Shown here: positions 28,486 to 36,554 of the stretch, in pieces
How positions within the stretch are numbered: position 1 is the first letter of the stretch
How the letters are laid out: the number at the start of each line of letters is the position of its first letter
DNA from: Mesorhizobium sp. CU3
GTDB lineage: Bacteria; Pseudomonadota; Alphaproteobacteria; Rhizobiales; Rhizobiaceae
Direction of reading: 5' to 3'
Assembly: GCF_006442965.1 (NCBI RefSeq)
Contig: NZ_VFWX01000007.1
Coordinates: 1-64,000 of the forward strand
Length of the DNA: 64,000 bases
Translations under genes and position numbers: made by a program
Notes under the pieces: model-generated
Told to the model about the DNA's origin: nothing
The model's database searches: none
Seen by the model: only the letters and a program-made list of their open reading frames with translations

Positions 28486-30354
28486 TTGACAGTCCAAAAT
28501 CCACTCAAGCTGAAAGTCCAGCCCTCCGAGGTCAGGGCGGTGCTGCGCCGTATCCTGGCTGAAAACGGCAGTGAATACCGCTGGACCTATGTGGTCGCCA
28601 TCACTTGCCTGCTGATCGTTTCCGGAACCACTGCCTTCACGGCGTGGATCATGGCCCCGATGATCAACCAGATCTTTTATGAACGGCGTTCCGACATGAT
28701 CTTCTGGATCTGCGCCGGGTTCATGGGTGCCTCCCTGTTGCGCGGCTTCGCCGGCTACGGCCAGGCAGTCGCACTGGCCAAGATCGGCAACAATCTGGTC
28801 GCGCGCTACCAGAAGCGCGTCTTCGATCATCTGATGAGGCTCGGCGTCAACTTCTTCAACGACACGCGTTCGGGCCGGCTGGCGGCGCAGGTCAACGAGA
28901 ATGTCGGCGGCGTTCGCGATCTCCTGTCGCTGACGCTGACCTCCATCAGCCGCGATGCGGTGACGCTGATCGGCCTCGTCGGCGTCATGATCTACCAGGA
29001 CCCGGTGTTGTCGCTGAGCTCGCTGCTGATCGGACCGCCGCTGATCTGGGCCGTCGTCTACATCACCCGCCGGCTGCGCAAGATCAACCGGGAGTCCGTG
29101 CTGATCAATTCGCAGCTGAACGGATCGGTACAGGAGGCCACGCAAGGCATTGCCATCGTCAAGGCTTTCACCTTGGAGGGCGAGCTGGCGCGACGCATCG
29201 GCATCATGGCCGATACGGCCGAGCAGCGGAACAACAAGATAGCCCGCGTCGCCGAGCGGCTATCGCCGATTTCCGAGATTCTGGGCGGTCTCGCCGTTAC
29301 CGCCGTGCTTGCCTATTCCGGCTACCGGGCGCTTGTGCTTGGGCAGCCGCCGGGCGCAGTCTTTTCCTTCATCACCGCCCTGATCATGGCCTATGATCCG
29401 GCGCGGCGGCTGGCGCGCACGCAGGTGACGATGGAGCGCGCGCTGGTCAATGCGCGCATGATCTACGAGTTGCTCGACCTCGAGCCGAAACAGGGCGATG
29501 CGCCCGACGCCGTCGAGGCCAGGATCGCCACCGGCGAAGTGCGCTTCAACCATGTGACGTTCGGCTACAGCGCCGATATACCGGTGCTGCGTGATTTGAG
29601 CTTCACCGCCGCCGCAGGCAAGGTGACGGCCATCGTCGGCGCTTCGGGCGCCGGCAAGTCGACCATGGTGGCGCTGCTGCAGCGCTTCTACGATGTCGAC
29701 CAAGGCAGTATCGAGGTCGATGGCCAGGACATCGCCAAGGTGACCAAACATTCGCTGCGCAGCTCGATCGCCTATGTCTCGCAGGCGCCCTATCTCTTCG
29801 AAGGCACGATTCGCGACAACATCCGCTACGGCCGGCTCTCGGCGACCGATGCCGAGATCGAGCAGGCTGCCAAACTGGCCGCCGCCGACGAGTTCATCCG
29901 CCAGCAACCGAAAGGCTACGACACACCGGTCGGCGAAAGCGGTTCGACGCTCTCCGGCGGTCAGCGTCAGCGCGTCTCGATCGCGCGGGCCATCGTGCGC
30001 CAGGCGCCGATCCTGCTGCTCGACGAGGCGACCTCAGCACTCGACAACGAGGCGGAAGCGCGCGTCCAGGAAGCGCTGACGCATGTCATGGAAGGCCGCA
30101 CGACCATCGTCATCGCACACCGGCTGTCGACGGTAGTCAATGCCGACCACATCATCGTCCTGGAGGAGGGCCGGCTGGTCGAGCAGGGCAACCATGCCGG
30201 GCTGATGGCCGACCCGGACAGCATCTATGCCCGCTTCCACCGGATCCAGGGCAAGAACGGGCTGGGGCTTGTCGACGATGCCAAGGCAAGCCAGACTTCG
30301 GGCCAAACTCCGGCGCGAAGCCGCGCCAAGAAGGCCGTGAGGGGAAGCGTATGA
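28486..30354 (+). CDS. ABC transporter, fused permease/ATPase (MsbA-like exporter)
   Basis: 622 aa. Six transmembrane helices occupy about residues 35-330. The nucleotide-binding domain has Walker [11 protein letters not shown] (about 385-393), signature [15 protein letters not shown] (about 488), Walker [13 protein letters not shown] and the H-loop IVIAHRL. This is a type IV half-transporter, with lipid, peptide or polysaccharide possible cargo. The start is uncertain: TTG at 28486 ([19 protein letters not shown]) gives a family-like N-terminus, while a GTG at 28381 would add 35 unlikely residues. Its stop overlaps dapB by four bases. Confidence 0.9.
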   Translation: MTVQNPLKLKVQPSEVRAVLRRILAENGSEYRWTYVVAITCLLIVSGTTAFTAWIMAPMINQIFYERRSDMIFWICAGFMGASLLRGFAGYGQAVALAKIGNNLVARYQKRVFDHLMRLGVNFFNDTRSGRLAAQVNENVGGVRDLLSLTLTSISRDAVTLIGLVGVMIYQDPVLSLSSLLIGPPLIWAVVYITRRLRKINRESVLINSQLNGSVQEATQGIAIVKAFTLEGELARRIGIMADTAEQRNNKIARVAERLSPISEILGGLAVTAVLAYSGYRALVLGQPPGAVFSFITALIMAYDPARRLARTQVTMERALVNARMIYELLDLEPKQGDAPDAVEARIATGEVRFNHVTFGYSADIPVLRDLSFTAAAGKVTAIVGASGAGKSTMVALLQRFYDVDQGSIEVDGQDIAKVTKHSLRSSIAYVSQAPYLFEGTIRDNIRYGRLSATDAEIEQAAKLAAADEFIRQQPKGYDTPVGESGSTLSGGQRQRVSIARAIVRQAPILLLDEATSALDNEAEARVQEALTHVMEGRTTIVIAHRLSTVVNADHIIVLEEGRLVEQGNHAGLMADPDSIYARFHRIQGKNGLGLVDDAKASQTSGQTPARSRAKKAVRGSV

Positions 30355-31172
30355 GTGAAACCGGCGACATGGGCCTAGTGGTGGTGGGCGCGGCCGGCCG
30401 CATGGGCCAGACGCTGATCCGCGCCATCCACACCATGCCCGGGGCGCGCGTCGCCGGCGCCGTCGAGCGGCCGGGCTCCCCCTATCTCGGCAAGGACGCG
30501 GGCGAGCTTGCCGGTATCGGCATCATCAACGTGCCGATCGTCGATGATCCGCTGCCGGCCTTCGCCAAGGCCGACGGCGTGCTCGATTTCACCGCGCCCG
30601 CGGCAACCGTCGAATTTGCCGGCTATGCCGCGCAGGCGCGCATCGTCCATGTCATCGGCACCACCGGCTGCACGGTGGACGACAATGCGAAGATCGCCGC
30701 CGCCGCGCGCCATGCGACCATCGTCAAATCCGGCAATATGAGCCTCGGCGTCAATCTTCTGGCCGTGCTTGTCGAGCAGGCGGCGCGGGCGCTCGATCCG
30801 GACGATTTCGACATCGAGATCTTGGAGATGCACCACAGGCACAAGGTCGACGCGCCGTCGGGCACCGCGCTGCTGCTCGGCGAGGCGGCCGCCAAGGGCC
30901 GCGGCATCGACCTTGCCGACAACAGCGTGCGGGTGCGCGACGGCCATACCGGCGTTCGCCAGCCGGGCTCGATCGGCTTCGCCACGCTGCGCGGTGGTTC
31001 CGTGGTCGGCGACCACTCGGTGATCATTGCCGGCACCGGCGAACGCATCACGCTGTCCCACAATGCCGAGGACCGGGCGATTTTCGCGCGCGGCGCCGTC
31101 AAGGCGGCGCTCTGGGCGCACGGCAAGAAACCTGGTCTCTATTCCATGCGGGACGTACTCGGCCTGAGCTGA
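30351..31172 (+). CDS. dapB: 4-hydroxy-tetrahydrodipicolinate reductase
   Basis: 273 aa. [19 protein letters not shown] is the NAD(P)H-binding motif, [38 protein letters not shown] and the signature [21 protein letters not shown] are all present. It reduces the cyclic intermediate of lysine and diaminopimelate synthesis. The ATG overlaps the ABC exporter stop (ATGA), so the two are coupled; gpmA follows 33 bases later. Confidence 0.96.
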   Translation: MSETGDMGLVVVGAAGRMGQTLIRAIHTMPGARVAGAVERPGSPYLGKDAGELAGIGIINVPIVDDPLPAFAKADGVLDFTAPAATVEFAGYAAQARIVHVIGTTGCTVDDNAKIAAAARHATIVKSGNMSLGVNLLAVLVEQAARALDPDDFDIEILEMHHRHKVDAPSGTALLLGEAAAKGRGIDLADNSVRVRDGHTGVRQPGSIGFATLRGGSVVGDHSVIIAGTGERITLSHNAEDRAIFARGAVKAALWAHGKKPGLYSMRDVLGLS

Positions 31173-31205
31173 GGCGTCTCTTCCGCAAATTCCAAAGGAG
31201 CAAAC

Positions 31206-31826
31206 ATGTCGGGAACTCTCGTGCTCGTGCGCCATGGCCAGAGCGAATGGAACCTGAAGAACCTGTTCACCGGCTGGCGCGATGTCGACCTGACCGAGCA
31301 GGGCAATGCCGAGGCCCTCGCCGCCGGCGCAAAACTCAAGGCGCTCGGCCTGAAGTTCGACGTCGCCTACACCTCGGCGCTGAAGCGGGCGCAAAAGACC
31401 TGCCAGCACATCCTCGACGTCGTCGGCCAGAGCGACCTCAAGACGATCCGCGACCAAGCGCTCAACGAGCGCGACTATGGCGACCTCTCCGGCCTCAACA
31501 AGGACGACGCGCGCAAGAAATGGGGCGAAGATCAAGTGCATATCTGGCGCCGCTCCTACGACATCGCCCCGCCCGGCGGCGAAAGCCTGAAGGACACCGG
31601 CGCCCGCGTCTGGCCCTATTACCTGCACGAGGTGCAGCCGCATGTGCTGCGCGGCGAAACCGTGCTCGTCGCCGCCCACGGCAATTCGCTGCGCGCGCTG
31701 ATCATGGCGCTGGACGGCAAGAGCGGCGAAGAGATCGTCAAGCTCGAGCTCGGCACCGGCGTGCCGGTGATCTACCGGCTCAACGCCGATTCCACCGTGG
31801 CGAAGAAGGATGTGCTTGAGGGGTGA
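31206..31826 (+). CDS. gpmA: 2,3-bisphosphoglycerate-dependent phosphoglycerate mutase
   Basis: 206 aa. The phosphohistidine motif [27 protein letters not shown] is at the N-terminus, [17 protein letters not shown] and [19 protein letters not shown] carry the other catalytic histidine region. The enzyme interconverts 3- and 2-phosphoglycerate in glycolysis. Slightly shorter than the enterobacterial form, as usual in alphaproteobacteria. AAAGGAG stands seven bases before the ATG. dapB-gpmA order is seen in rhizobia. Confidence 0.95.
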   Translation: MSGTLVLVRHGQSEWNLKNLFTGWRDVDLTEQGNAEALAAGAKLKALGLKFDVAYTSALKRAQKTCQHILDVVGQSDLKTIRDQALNERDYGDLSGLNKDDARKKWGEDQVHIWRRSYDIAPPGGESLKDTGARVWPYYLHEVQPHVLRGETVLVAAHGNSLRALIMALDGKSGEEIVKLELGTGVPVIYRLNADSTVAKKDVLEG

Positions 31827-31855
31827 GGCGTTGGGTCAGCCTGTTTCGACCCGTT

Positions 31856-31905
31856 CTACGGGGAGAAGTGCCCGGCAGGGCAATGGGGGGCAGCGCCGAC
31901 GCTGA
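31856..31905. repeat. Fragment of GC-rich extragenic repeat (GCCCGGCAGGGC family)
   Basis: Contains CGGGGAGAAGTGCCCGGC and AGGGCAATGGGGGGCAGCGC, which also occur in the inverted pairs at 54468-54650 and 62664-62962. Only one half is present here. It lies in the gap between gpmA and tRNA-Leu. Confidence 0.6.
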
Positions 31906-31941
31906 GGATTAAGAGAGCCGGCGCCAGCGAAAAAAACCGCG

Positions 31942-31970
31942 TTGACACACATCGTTTGCCCGCTTACATG
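31942..31970 (+). promoter_or_regulatory. Promoter of tRNA-Leu
   Basis: TTGACA (31942-31947), a 17-base spacer and TACATG (31965-31970) stand 12 bases before the tRNA 5' end. The -35 is a perfect consensus. The fit and position make it a convincing housekeeping-sigma promoter for a short 5' leader. Confidence 0.75.
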
Positions 31971-31981
31971 AGCCCGCACCA

Positions 31982-32066
31982 GCCCAGATGGCGGAATTGG
32001 TAGACGCGCACGGTTCAGGTCCGTGTTCCGCAAGGAGTGGAGGTTCGAGTCCTCTTCTGGGCACCA
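31982..32066 (+). tRNA. tRNA-Leu (anticodon CAG)
   Basis: The acceptor stem GCCCAGA pairs with TCTGGGC (32056-32062). The D-arm is GCGGAATTGGTAGACGC. The anticodon stem CACGG/CCGTG encloses TTCAGGT, with anticodon CAG at 32016-32018, which reads CUG codons. A long variable arm (class II, typical of Leu) and the T-arm GGTTCGAGTCC follow. The CCA end is encoded. A palindromic element begins 61 bases downstream, but the tRNA is intact. Confidence 0.97.
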
Positions 32067-32127
32067 TCTCATCCCGACTGCCAACGGGATTGCTTCACAG
32101 TCACACGCGACGCGACAACCTCTGAAC

Positions 32128-32314
32128 TTCGTCATTCCAGGGCGGAGCAAGGAGCGAAGCGACGCGCGCAGACCCTGGAATCCATTCCGTTACATTGAAG
32201 CGTCGCTGACGGTGCAAAATTCTGGCCCGCAGCACCCTCCGGCGAAAGTCACGGCATGGATCTTCGGGTCTGCGCCACGTCGCTTCGCTCCTTGCTCCGC
32301 CCGTGGATGACGAA
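32128..32314. repeat. MITE-like palindromic element B, no gene
   Basis: Ends TTCGTCA (32128-32134) and TGACGAA (32308-32314). Left arm stem ATTCCAGGG/CCCTGGAAT encloses the shared loop (GCGGAGCAAGGAGCGAAGCG...). The right arm is a partly mispaired copy. The centre (CCGTTACATTGAAGCG ... CGGTGCAAAATTCTGGCCC) matches element C and the inner flanks of the GIY-YIG element, as expected for an internal-deletion derivative. Confidence 0.82.
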
Positions 32315-32393
32315 AGGCGCCAGAACTACCCGTCCGGCCAGTCCCCCAACAAACCGCTTCAAACCCCTCGCCCTCGGCGCTACGGTCCTCGCC

Positions 32394-34070
32394 ATGGCAC
32401 CCGTCGTCAGCCCGACCATCGCCAACCGCCGCGACCAGATGTTCCCGATCCTCACCGACGCGGACATCGAGCGCATGCGCCGGTTCGGCGAGGCGCGTAG
32501 CTATGCGGCGGGCGAGCATATGGTCACCGCCGGCACGGTGTCGCCCGGACTGATCCTCATCCTGTCGGGCAAGGCCGATATCACCCAGGCCGGCGGGCTC
32601 AGCCCGCGCGAGGCGATCGTCACCTATGGTCCGGGCAATTTCATCGGTGAGCTGGCGCAATTGTCGAACCGGCCGTCGCTGGTCAACGCCGAGGCGGCCT
32701 CGCCGGTCGAGGCCATCGTCATCCCCTCGCAGCGGCTGCGCGACCTGATGGTGCAGGAGGCCAATCTCGGCGAGCGCGTCATGCGGGCGCTGATCCTGCG
32801 CCGCGTCGGCTTGCTTGAAAGCGGCATCAGCGGGCCGATCGTCATCGGCCCTCCCGGCAATGGCGACGTGCTGCGGCTCGCGGGGTTTTTGCGCCGCAGC
32901 GGTCTTCCTCATCGCGCGCTCGATTCCGACACCGACCCATGCGCGAAAACGCTGATCGAGCGTTTCCATGTCGACCCGCACCATCTGCCGATCGTGCTCT
33001 GCCCGAACGGCAAGCTGATGCACAATCCCGGCGAAACCGAGCTTGCGCGCTGCACGGGCCTGTTGCGGCCGGTCGACGCCGACAAGGTTTTCGACGTGGC
33101 GATCGTCGGCGCCGGGCCGGCCGGGCTTGCGGCGGCGGTTTATGCGGCTTCCGAAGGCCTGTCGACCATCGTGCTCGACTGCCGCGCCTTCGGCGGACAG
33201 GCCGGCGCGTCGGCGCGCATCGAAAACTATCTCGGCTTCCCGACCGGCATCACCGGCATGGCGCTCATGGCGCGCGCCTACAACCAGGCGCAGAAATTCG
33301 GCGTCGAGATGGTGATCCCCGACGAGGCGAAGCTGCTCGGCGCGGCCGACGATGATTCCGGCGCCCGTTACCGGCTTGCCATCGGCGACGGCGAGACCGT
33401 GCGCACCCGCACGGTGGTGATCGCCAGCGGCGCGCGCTACCGCCGGCTCGATGTGCCGAACCTGGCCGAGTTCGAGGGCACGTCCGTGCATTACTGGGCA
33501 TCGCCGATCGAGGCGCGGCTTTGCCAAAGCCAGGAGGTGGCGCTGGTCGGCGCCGGCAATTCGGCCGGGCAGGCGGCGGTCTATCTGGCGAGCCAGGTGC
33601 GCAAGGTGACGCTTCTGGCGCGCCGCAGCCTCGACGCCACCATGTCGCGCTACCTGGTCGAACGCATCGCGGCGCAACCCAACATCGAGGTGCTGACCGG
33701 GACCGAGGTCGAGGCGCTGGAAGGTCAGGACGGCAATCTGCAGGCGGTGCGCTGGCGCAACCGAGCGACCGGCGAAGCGACGATGCGCGCCATCCAGCAT
33801 CTCTTCCTGTTCATCGGTGCCGATCCGAACACCGACTGGCTGGCGAACTGCAACGTCGCGCTCGACGCCAAAGGCTTTGTCCGCACCGGGCCGGAGACGA
33901 CCCCGGGGCACGGGCTGATGGAGACCAGCCGCAGCGGCGTCTTCGCCATCGGCGACGTGCGCTGCGGTTCGACCAAGCGGGTCGCGGCCGCCGTCGGCGA
34001 AGGCGCCCAGGTGGTCGCGGCGCTGCATGCCTATCTGGCGCAAAATGCTGAATCGCCGAGGAGACCGTGA
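32394..34070 (+). CDS. Cyclic-nucleotide-binding-domain, FAD-dependent thioredoxin-reductase-like protein
   Basis: 558 aa in three parts. Residues about 15-135 form a cyclic-nucleotide-binding domain (PGLILILSGKADI, YGPGNFIGELAQLSNRPS). Residues about 147-225 look like a thioredoxin/glutaredoxin-type fold without a CxxC. Residues about 232-558 are a class II pyridine nucleotide-disulfide oxidoreductase, with GAGPAG (239-244) for FAD and GAGNSAG (386-392) for NADPH. The redox CxxC expected before the NADPH motif is absent (WASPIEARLC at 368-377). It may use another electron acceptor. The stop overlaps the UBP zinc-finger gene. Confidence 0.88.
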   Translation: MAPVVSPTIANRRDQMFPILTDADIERMRRFGEARSYAAGEHMVTAGTVSPGLILILSGKADITQAGGLSPREAIVTYGPGNFIGELAQLSNRPSLVNAEAASPVEAIVIPSQRLRDLMVQEANLGERVMRALILRRVGLLESGISGPIVIGPPGNGDVLRLAGFLRRSGLPHRALDSDTDPCAKTLIERFHVDPHHLPIVLCPNGKLMHNPGETELARCTGLLRPVDADKVFDVAIVGAGPAGLAAAVYAASEGLSTIVLDCRAFGGQAGASARIENYLGFPTGITGMALMARAYNQAQKFGVEMVIPDEAKLLGAADDDSGARYRLAIGDGETVRTRTVVIASGARYRRLDVPNLAEFEGTSVHYWASPIEARLCQSQEVALVGAGNSAGQAAVYLASQVRKVTLLARRSLDATMSRYLVERIAAQPNIEVLTGTEVEALEGQDGNLQAVRWRNRATGEATMRAIQHLFLFIGADPNTDWLANCNVALDAKGFVRTGPETTPGHGLMETSRSGVFAIGDVRCGSTKRVAAAVGEGAQVVAALHAYLAQNAESPRRP

Positions 34071-34375
34071 TGGACGAATGCAGGCACACCAGGGACATCA
34101 AAAAGGTCACTCCGAGCGCGCTCGGCTGCGAGGAATGCCTGAAGACCGGTTCCTGGTGGGTGCATCTGAGACTCTGCCGCACCTGCGGCCATGTCGGCTG
34201 CTGCGACGACTCGCCCAACCGCCACGCGACAAAACATTTCCACGCCACGCAGCATCCGGTCATCGAAGGCTACGACCCGCCGGAAGGCTGGGGCTGGTGC
34301 TTTGTCGACGAGGTCTTCATCGACCTCGGCGAGGACACGACGCCGCAGAACGGGCCAATCCCGAAGTTCGTTTGA
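34070..34375 (+). CDS. UBP-type zinc finger protein
   Basis: 101 aa. The ZnF-UBP pattern is clear: CRHTRDIKKVTPSALGCEECL, WWVHLRLCRTCGHVGCCDDSPNRHATKHFHATQHPVI, giving eight or so Cys/His ligands. In eukaryotes this domain binds the C-terminus of ubiquitin, but bacteria lack ubiquitin, so a different C-terminal peptide or redox-sensing role is likely. The ATG shares its A with the stop of the preceding FAD protein gene (TGATG), with GAGGAG six bases upstream. The pairing suggests a functional partner. Confidence 0.88.
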   Translation: MDECRHTRDIKKVTPSALGCEECLKTGSWWVHLRLCRTCGHVGCCDDSPNRHATKHFHATQHPVIEGYDPPEGWGWCFVDEVFIDLGEDTTPQNGPIPKFV

Positions 34376-34405
34376 AATCCTGGGTCTGAACGCGGTCCGG
34401 CTTTC

Positions 34406-34582
34406 TTACCGCACTGAACCCGTGACGGTGCGATCGATGGCCTTGGGATCGCGGTCGTTGCCGGCGAGCGCGCCGATGATCAGCAGGCTGACGACGACCG
34501 GCACGAACAGGATGGCCACGCGCGCCTGCACGTAGAAGATGGCACGCCATTCGTTCCGCTTTTCGGGGCTGTCGTTCATCAT
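34406..34582 (-). CDS. Small single-pass membrane protein, 58 aa
   Basis: The frame starts MMNDSPEKRNEWRAIFYVQ, then has one strongly hydrophobic stretch (VAILFVPVVVSLLIIGALAG, about residues 22-41) and a polar C-terminus (NDRDPKAIDRTVTGSVR). It is typical of small membrane proteins. Start at 34582 (the first of two Met codons); no strong ribosome site. I recognise no family. It lies opposite the intergenic region upstream of the toxin-antitoxin pair. Confidence 0.5.
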   Translation of the reverse strand: MMNDSPEKRNEWRAIFYVQARVAILFVPVVVSLLIIGALAGNDRDPKAIDRTVTGSVR

Positions 34583-34678
34583 GCTCGCTCTGTTGGCCTC
34601 CCGGGGCGGGACATAGAGACGAAGCGTTAAACAACCTTTTCCGATTCGGTTAACGCTCAGATTTCGATAACACGGTCG

Positions 34679-34714
34679 GCAGCCCGAAGTAATGACAACG
34701 TCATTACGGGCTGC
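34679..34714. promoter_or_regulatory. Toxin-antitoxin operator palindrome and promoter
   Basis: GTAATGAC (34689-34696) and GTCATTAC (34700-34707) form a perfect palindrome around AAC, flanked by the complementary pair GCAGCCC (34679-34685) and GGGCTGC (34708-34714). An ATGACA hexamer (34692-34697) lies 17 bases before TATTCT (34715-34720). The antitoxin ATG follows six bases later, so the transcript may be leaderless. Binding here would block the promoter. Confidence 0.65.
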
Positions 34715-34726
34715 TATTCTCAAGCC

Positions 34727-35020
34727 ATGAAACACGAACCTCCAGATGAGGCTTCCAAGAGAAGCACGCTTAATATTCGCATCAAGCCGGAGGAGCGCGG
34801 CCTGATCGACGAGGCTGCGCGCGCGCTTGGCAAGACCCGAACGGATTTCATCCTCGATGCCGCTCGGCGCATGGCCGAGGATACCCTGCTTGACCGGACA
34901 CTGATCAAGGTCTCGCCGGAGGCTTATGCGGAATTTCTAGCCCTGCTCGATGCGCCGGCCAAACCCAACGAGCGACTCGCCAAGCTGATGAACGCGCCAT
35001 TGCCCTGGAAGAGCAAGTGA
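34727..35020 (+). CDS. DUF1778 ribbon-helix-helix antitoxin (TacA-like)
   Basis: 97 aa. STLNIRIKPEERGLIDEAARALGKTRTDFILDAARRMAEDTLL is the DUF1778 ribbon-helix-helix DNA-binding region (residues about 11-54). The C-terminal part (SPEAYAEFLALLDAPAKPNERLAKLM) wraps the toxin. It should neutralise the GNAT toxin encoded next and repress the pair by binding the palindrome just upstream. Its stop overlaps the toxin start by four bases. There is no Shine-Dalgarno before the ATG, in line with a leaderless transcript. Confidence 0.9.
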   Translation: MKHEPPDEASKRSTLNIRIKPEERGLIDEAARALGKTRTDFILDAARRMAEDTLLDRTLIKVSPEAYAEFLALLDAPAKPNERLAKLMNAPLPWKSK

Positions 35021-35514
35021 CGCTCCAGCCGCCTGTGCCGCTGGACCGCAGCCATGATCCATCCTCGTTCTCATCCGGTGTTCCGGTTCTCGACGACTGG
35101 CTCAAGCGCCGGGCGCTTGCCAATCAGGATAGCGGCGCGACAAGGACTTTCGTCGTTTGCCGGGACGCAAGGATCGTTGCCTATTACGCGCTTGCTTCCG
35201 GCAGTGTCACCGCCAGTGAGACACCGGGCCGCTTCCGGCGCAACATGCCGGATCCCATTCCGGTCGCCATCCTTGCCCGCCTTGCGATTGATGCGTCATA
35301 CCAACGCCTAGGCCTCGGCCGAGCGCTGGTGCAAGACGCGGCTCGCCGGGTGATGAATGCGGCACAGTCGCTCGGCATTCGCGGCATCCTGGTCCACGCA
35401 ATCTCGGATGAGGCTCGGGCTTTCTACACAGCGCTGGGGTTTGGCCCATCACCGCTGAACCCGATGACACTGATGGTCTCGCTGACGGACTTGCATGAGA
35501 CGATTACCGAGTGA
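35017..35514 (+). CDS. GNAT-family toxin (TacT-like acetyltransferase)
   Basis: 165 aa, starting at a GTG that overlaps the antitoxin stop. The GNAT fold is visible in PVAILARLAIDASYQRLGLGRALVQDAARRVMNAA, with acetyl-CoA loop QRLGLGRAL (Q/R-x-x-G-x-G/A). DDWLKRRALANQDSGATRTFVV and AISDEARAFYTALGF are characteristic of TacT/AtaT-type toxins, which acetylate charged tRNA and stop translation. It forms a two-gene toxin-antitoxin operon. Immediate downstream sequence appears to contain a broken gene remnant. Confidence 0.9.
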   Translation: MTLQPPVPLDRSHDPSSFSSGVPVLDDWLKRRALANQDSGATRTFVVCRDARIVAYYALASGSVTASETPGRFRRNMPDPIPVAILARLAIDASYQRLGLGRALVQDAARRVMNAAQSLGIRGILVHAISDEARAFYTALGFGPSPLNPMTLMVSLTDLHETITE

Positions 35515-35522
35515 GACGGGCA

Positions 35523-35657
35523 TCAGACGTCCAGCCAGCCGAACGCCCCGGCGAGGATGATATCCGCCGGCTGATCCGGGTGGTGGCCGAGGGCATCGGC
35601 GATCCTTCGGTGCGCAGCAGGTAGACCTTGTTCCGTGCGGCGAAAGGGACGCCTAAT
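35523..35657 (-). pseudogene. Possible C-terminal remnant of a broken gene
   Basis: On the minus strand, one frame stays open for about 45 codons and ends LAGAFGWLDV followed by TGA at 35523-35525. The residue pattern (QGLPAAHRRIADALGHHPDQ and after) looks coding but no start or family was recognised. It lies between the toxin and the racemase gene, which is on the same strand. It could also be chance. Confidence 0.2.
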
Positions 35658-35691
35658 CTCCGCAACATCTGCGGAGATTATCGGACTGCGC

Positions 35692-36513
35692 TCAACCGGC
35701 TTTCAGCGCGAACAACCTCCCGCCGGCCGGCACCACGTCGTCGATGCCAGCAAGGCGCAGGCAGTGCCAGGCCATGGCGTGATTGGAGGAGGTAACTGGA
35801 ATACCTATGCGGCGTTCCAGCTCCGCCACCGCCTCGGCGACGCGCAGGCTGGTGCAGGAGATGAAGATCGCGTCGACGCCCGGCACCTCGGCCATGCGCT
35901 CCGCCGCTGCCTCGATCGAGGCCAGCGAGATGCGAGCCGCCTCGCGGTCGTCGCGCCGGTCGAAGGTGGCGACGGCTGATATGTCGAGGCCGCGTCCGGT
36001 GAAATAGCGCACCAGGCCCTGGTTGATCTCGGGCGCGTAGGGCGTCAGCAGCCCGATGCCCCGGGCGCCCAGCGCCTTGAAGGCGGCCAAAGCGCCTGTC
36101 ACCGGCGTGGTGCAGGCGACGCCCGGCCGCGCCTTTCTTATTTCGGCGAACACAGCTTCTTCGCCCAGCGTCATCGTCGCCGAGGTGCAGCCGAAGCCGA
36201 CGACGTCGAGCGGAATGCTGGGTAGGATGAGATCGACGGTGGGCGCGATGCGCGGACCGATGGCGCGCAAAGTCTCCGGCGTGATGTCGTTGTCGTTGAA
36301 CAGCCGCGCCTCGTAGAAGGCGACGCCCGGAATGCGCACCAGCGCGCGGAATTCATGCTCCAGCGTCTGGTCGGTGGCGAGGATCGCAAGCCCGATCGCC
36401 GCGCGCGAGGCGAGGCCGCCGTCGATCACGGATGGCAGCACGCCGAGGTCAACCGGCTTGGGATCGACAGGCCCCGAGGATTGAGGGCGGGTAGCGGCCG
36501 CGCTGACAGACAT
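35692..36513 (-). CDS. Asp/Glu-racemase superfamily protein (maleate isomerase/arylmalonate decarboxylase-like)
   Basis: 273 aa. The two catalytic cysteine regions are GFGCTSATM (about residue 108) and ISCTSLRVAEAV (about residue 222), as in the Asp/Glu racemase superfamily; the surrounding pattern (DLGVLPSVIDGG, PLDVVGFGCTSATMTLGE, VTSSNHAMAWHCLRLAGI) is closest to maleate cis-trans isomerase-like members. The exact reaction is unclear. It lies 41 bases downstream of a D-amino-acid dehydrogenase gene, suggesting joint use in catabolism of D- or unsaturated acids. Confidence 0.85.
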   Translation of the reverse strand: MSVSAAATRPQSSGPVDPKPVDLGVLPSVIDGGLASRAAIGLAILATDQTLEHEFRALVRIPGVAFYEARLFNDNDITPETLRAIGPRIAPTVDLILPSIPLDVVGFGCTSATMTLGEEAVFAEIRKARPGVACTTPVTGALAAFKALGARGIGLLTPYAPEINQGLVRYFTGRGLDISAVATFDRRDDREAARISLASIEAAAERMAEVPGVDAIFISCTSLRVAEAVAELERRIGIPVTSSNHAMAWHCLRLAGIDDVVPAGGRLFALKAG

Positions 36514-36554
36514 GGCATTCCCTTTCTTGGTCGATCCCGTCCGGGATCATGCTC

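Noticed and set aside
31982..32314. tRNA-Leu as an integration site of a genomic island
   Set aside because: The neighbouring palindromic element has no integrase and no repeat of the tRNA 3' end is seen; the tRNA is simply intact.
32190..34043. 617-codon minus-strand open frame opposite the FAD/cNMP protein
   Set aside because: Low-complexity His/Arg/Ala composition; the plus-strand gene has clear FAD and NADPH motifs.
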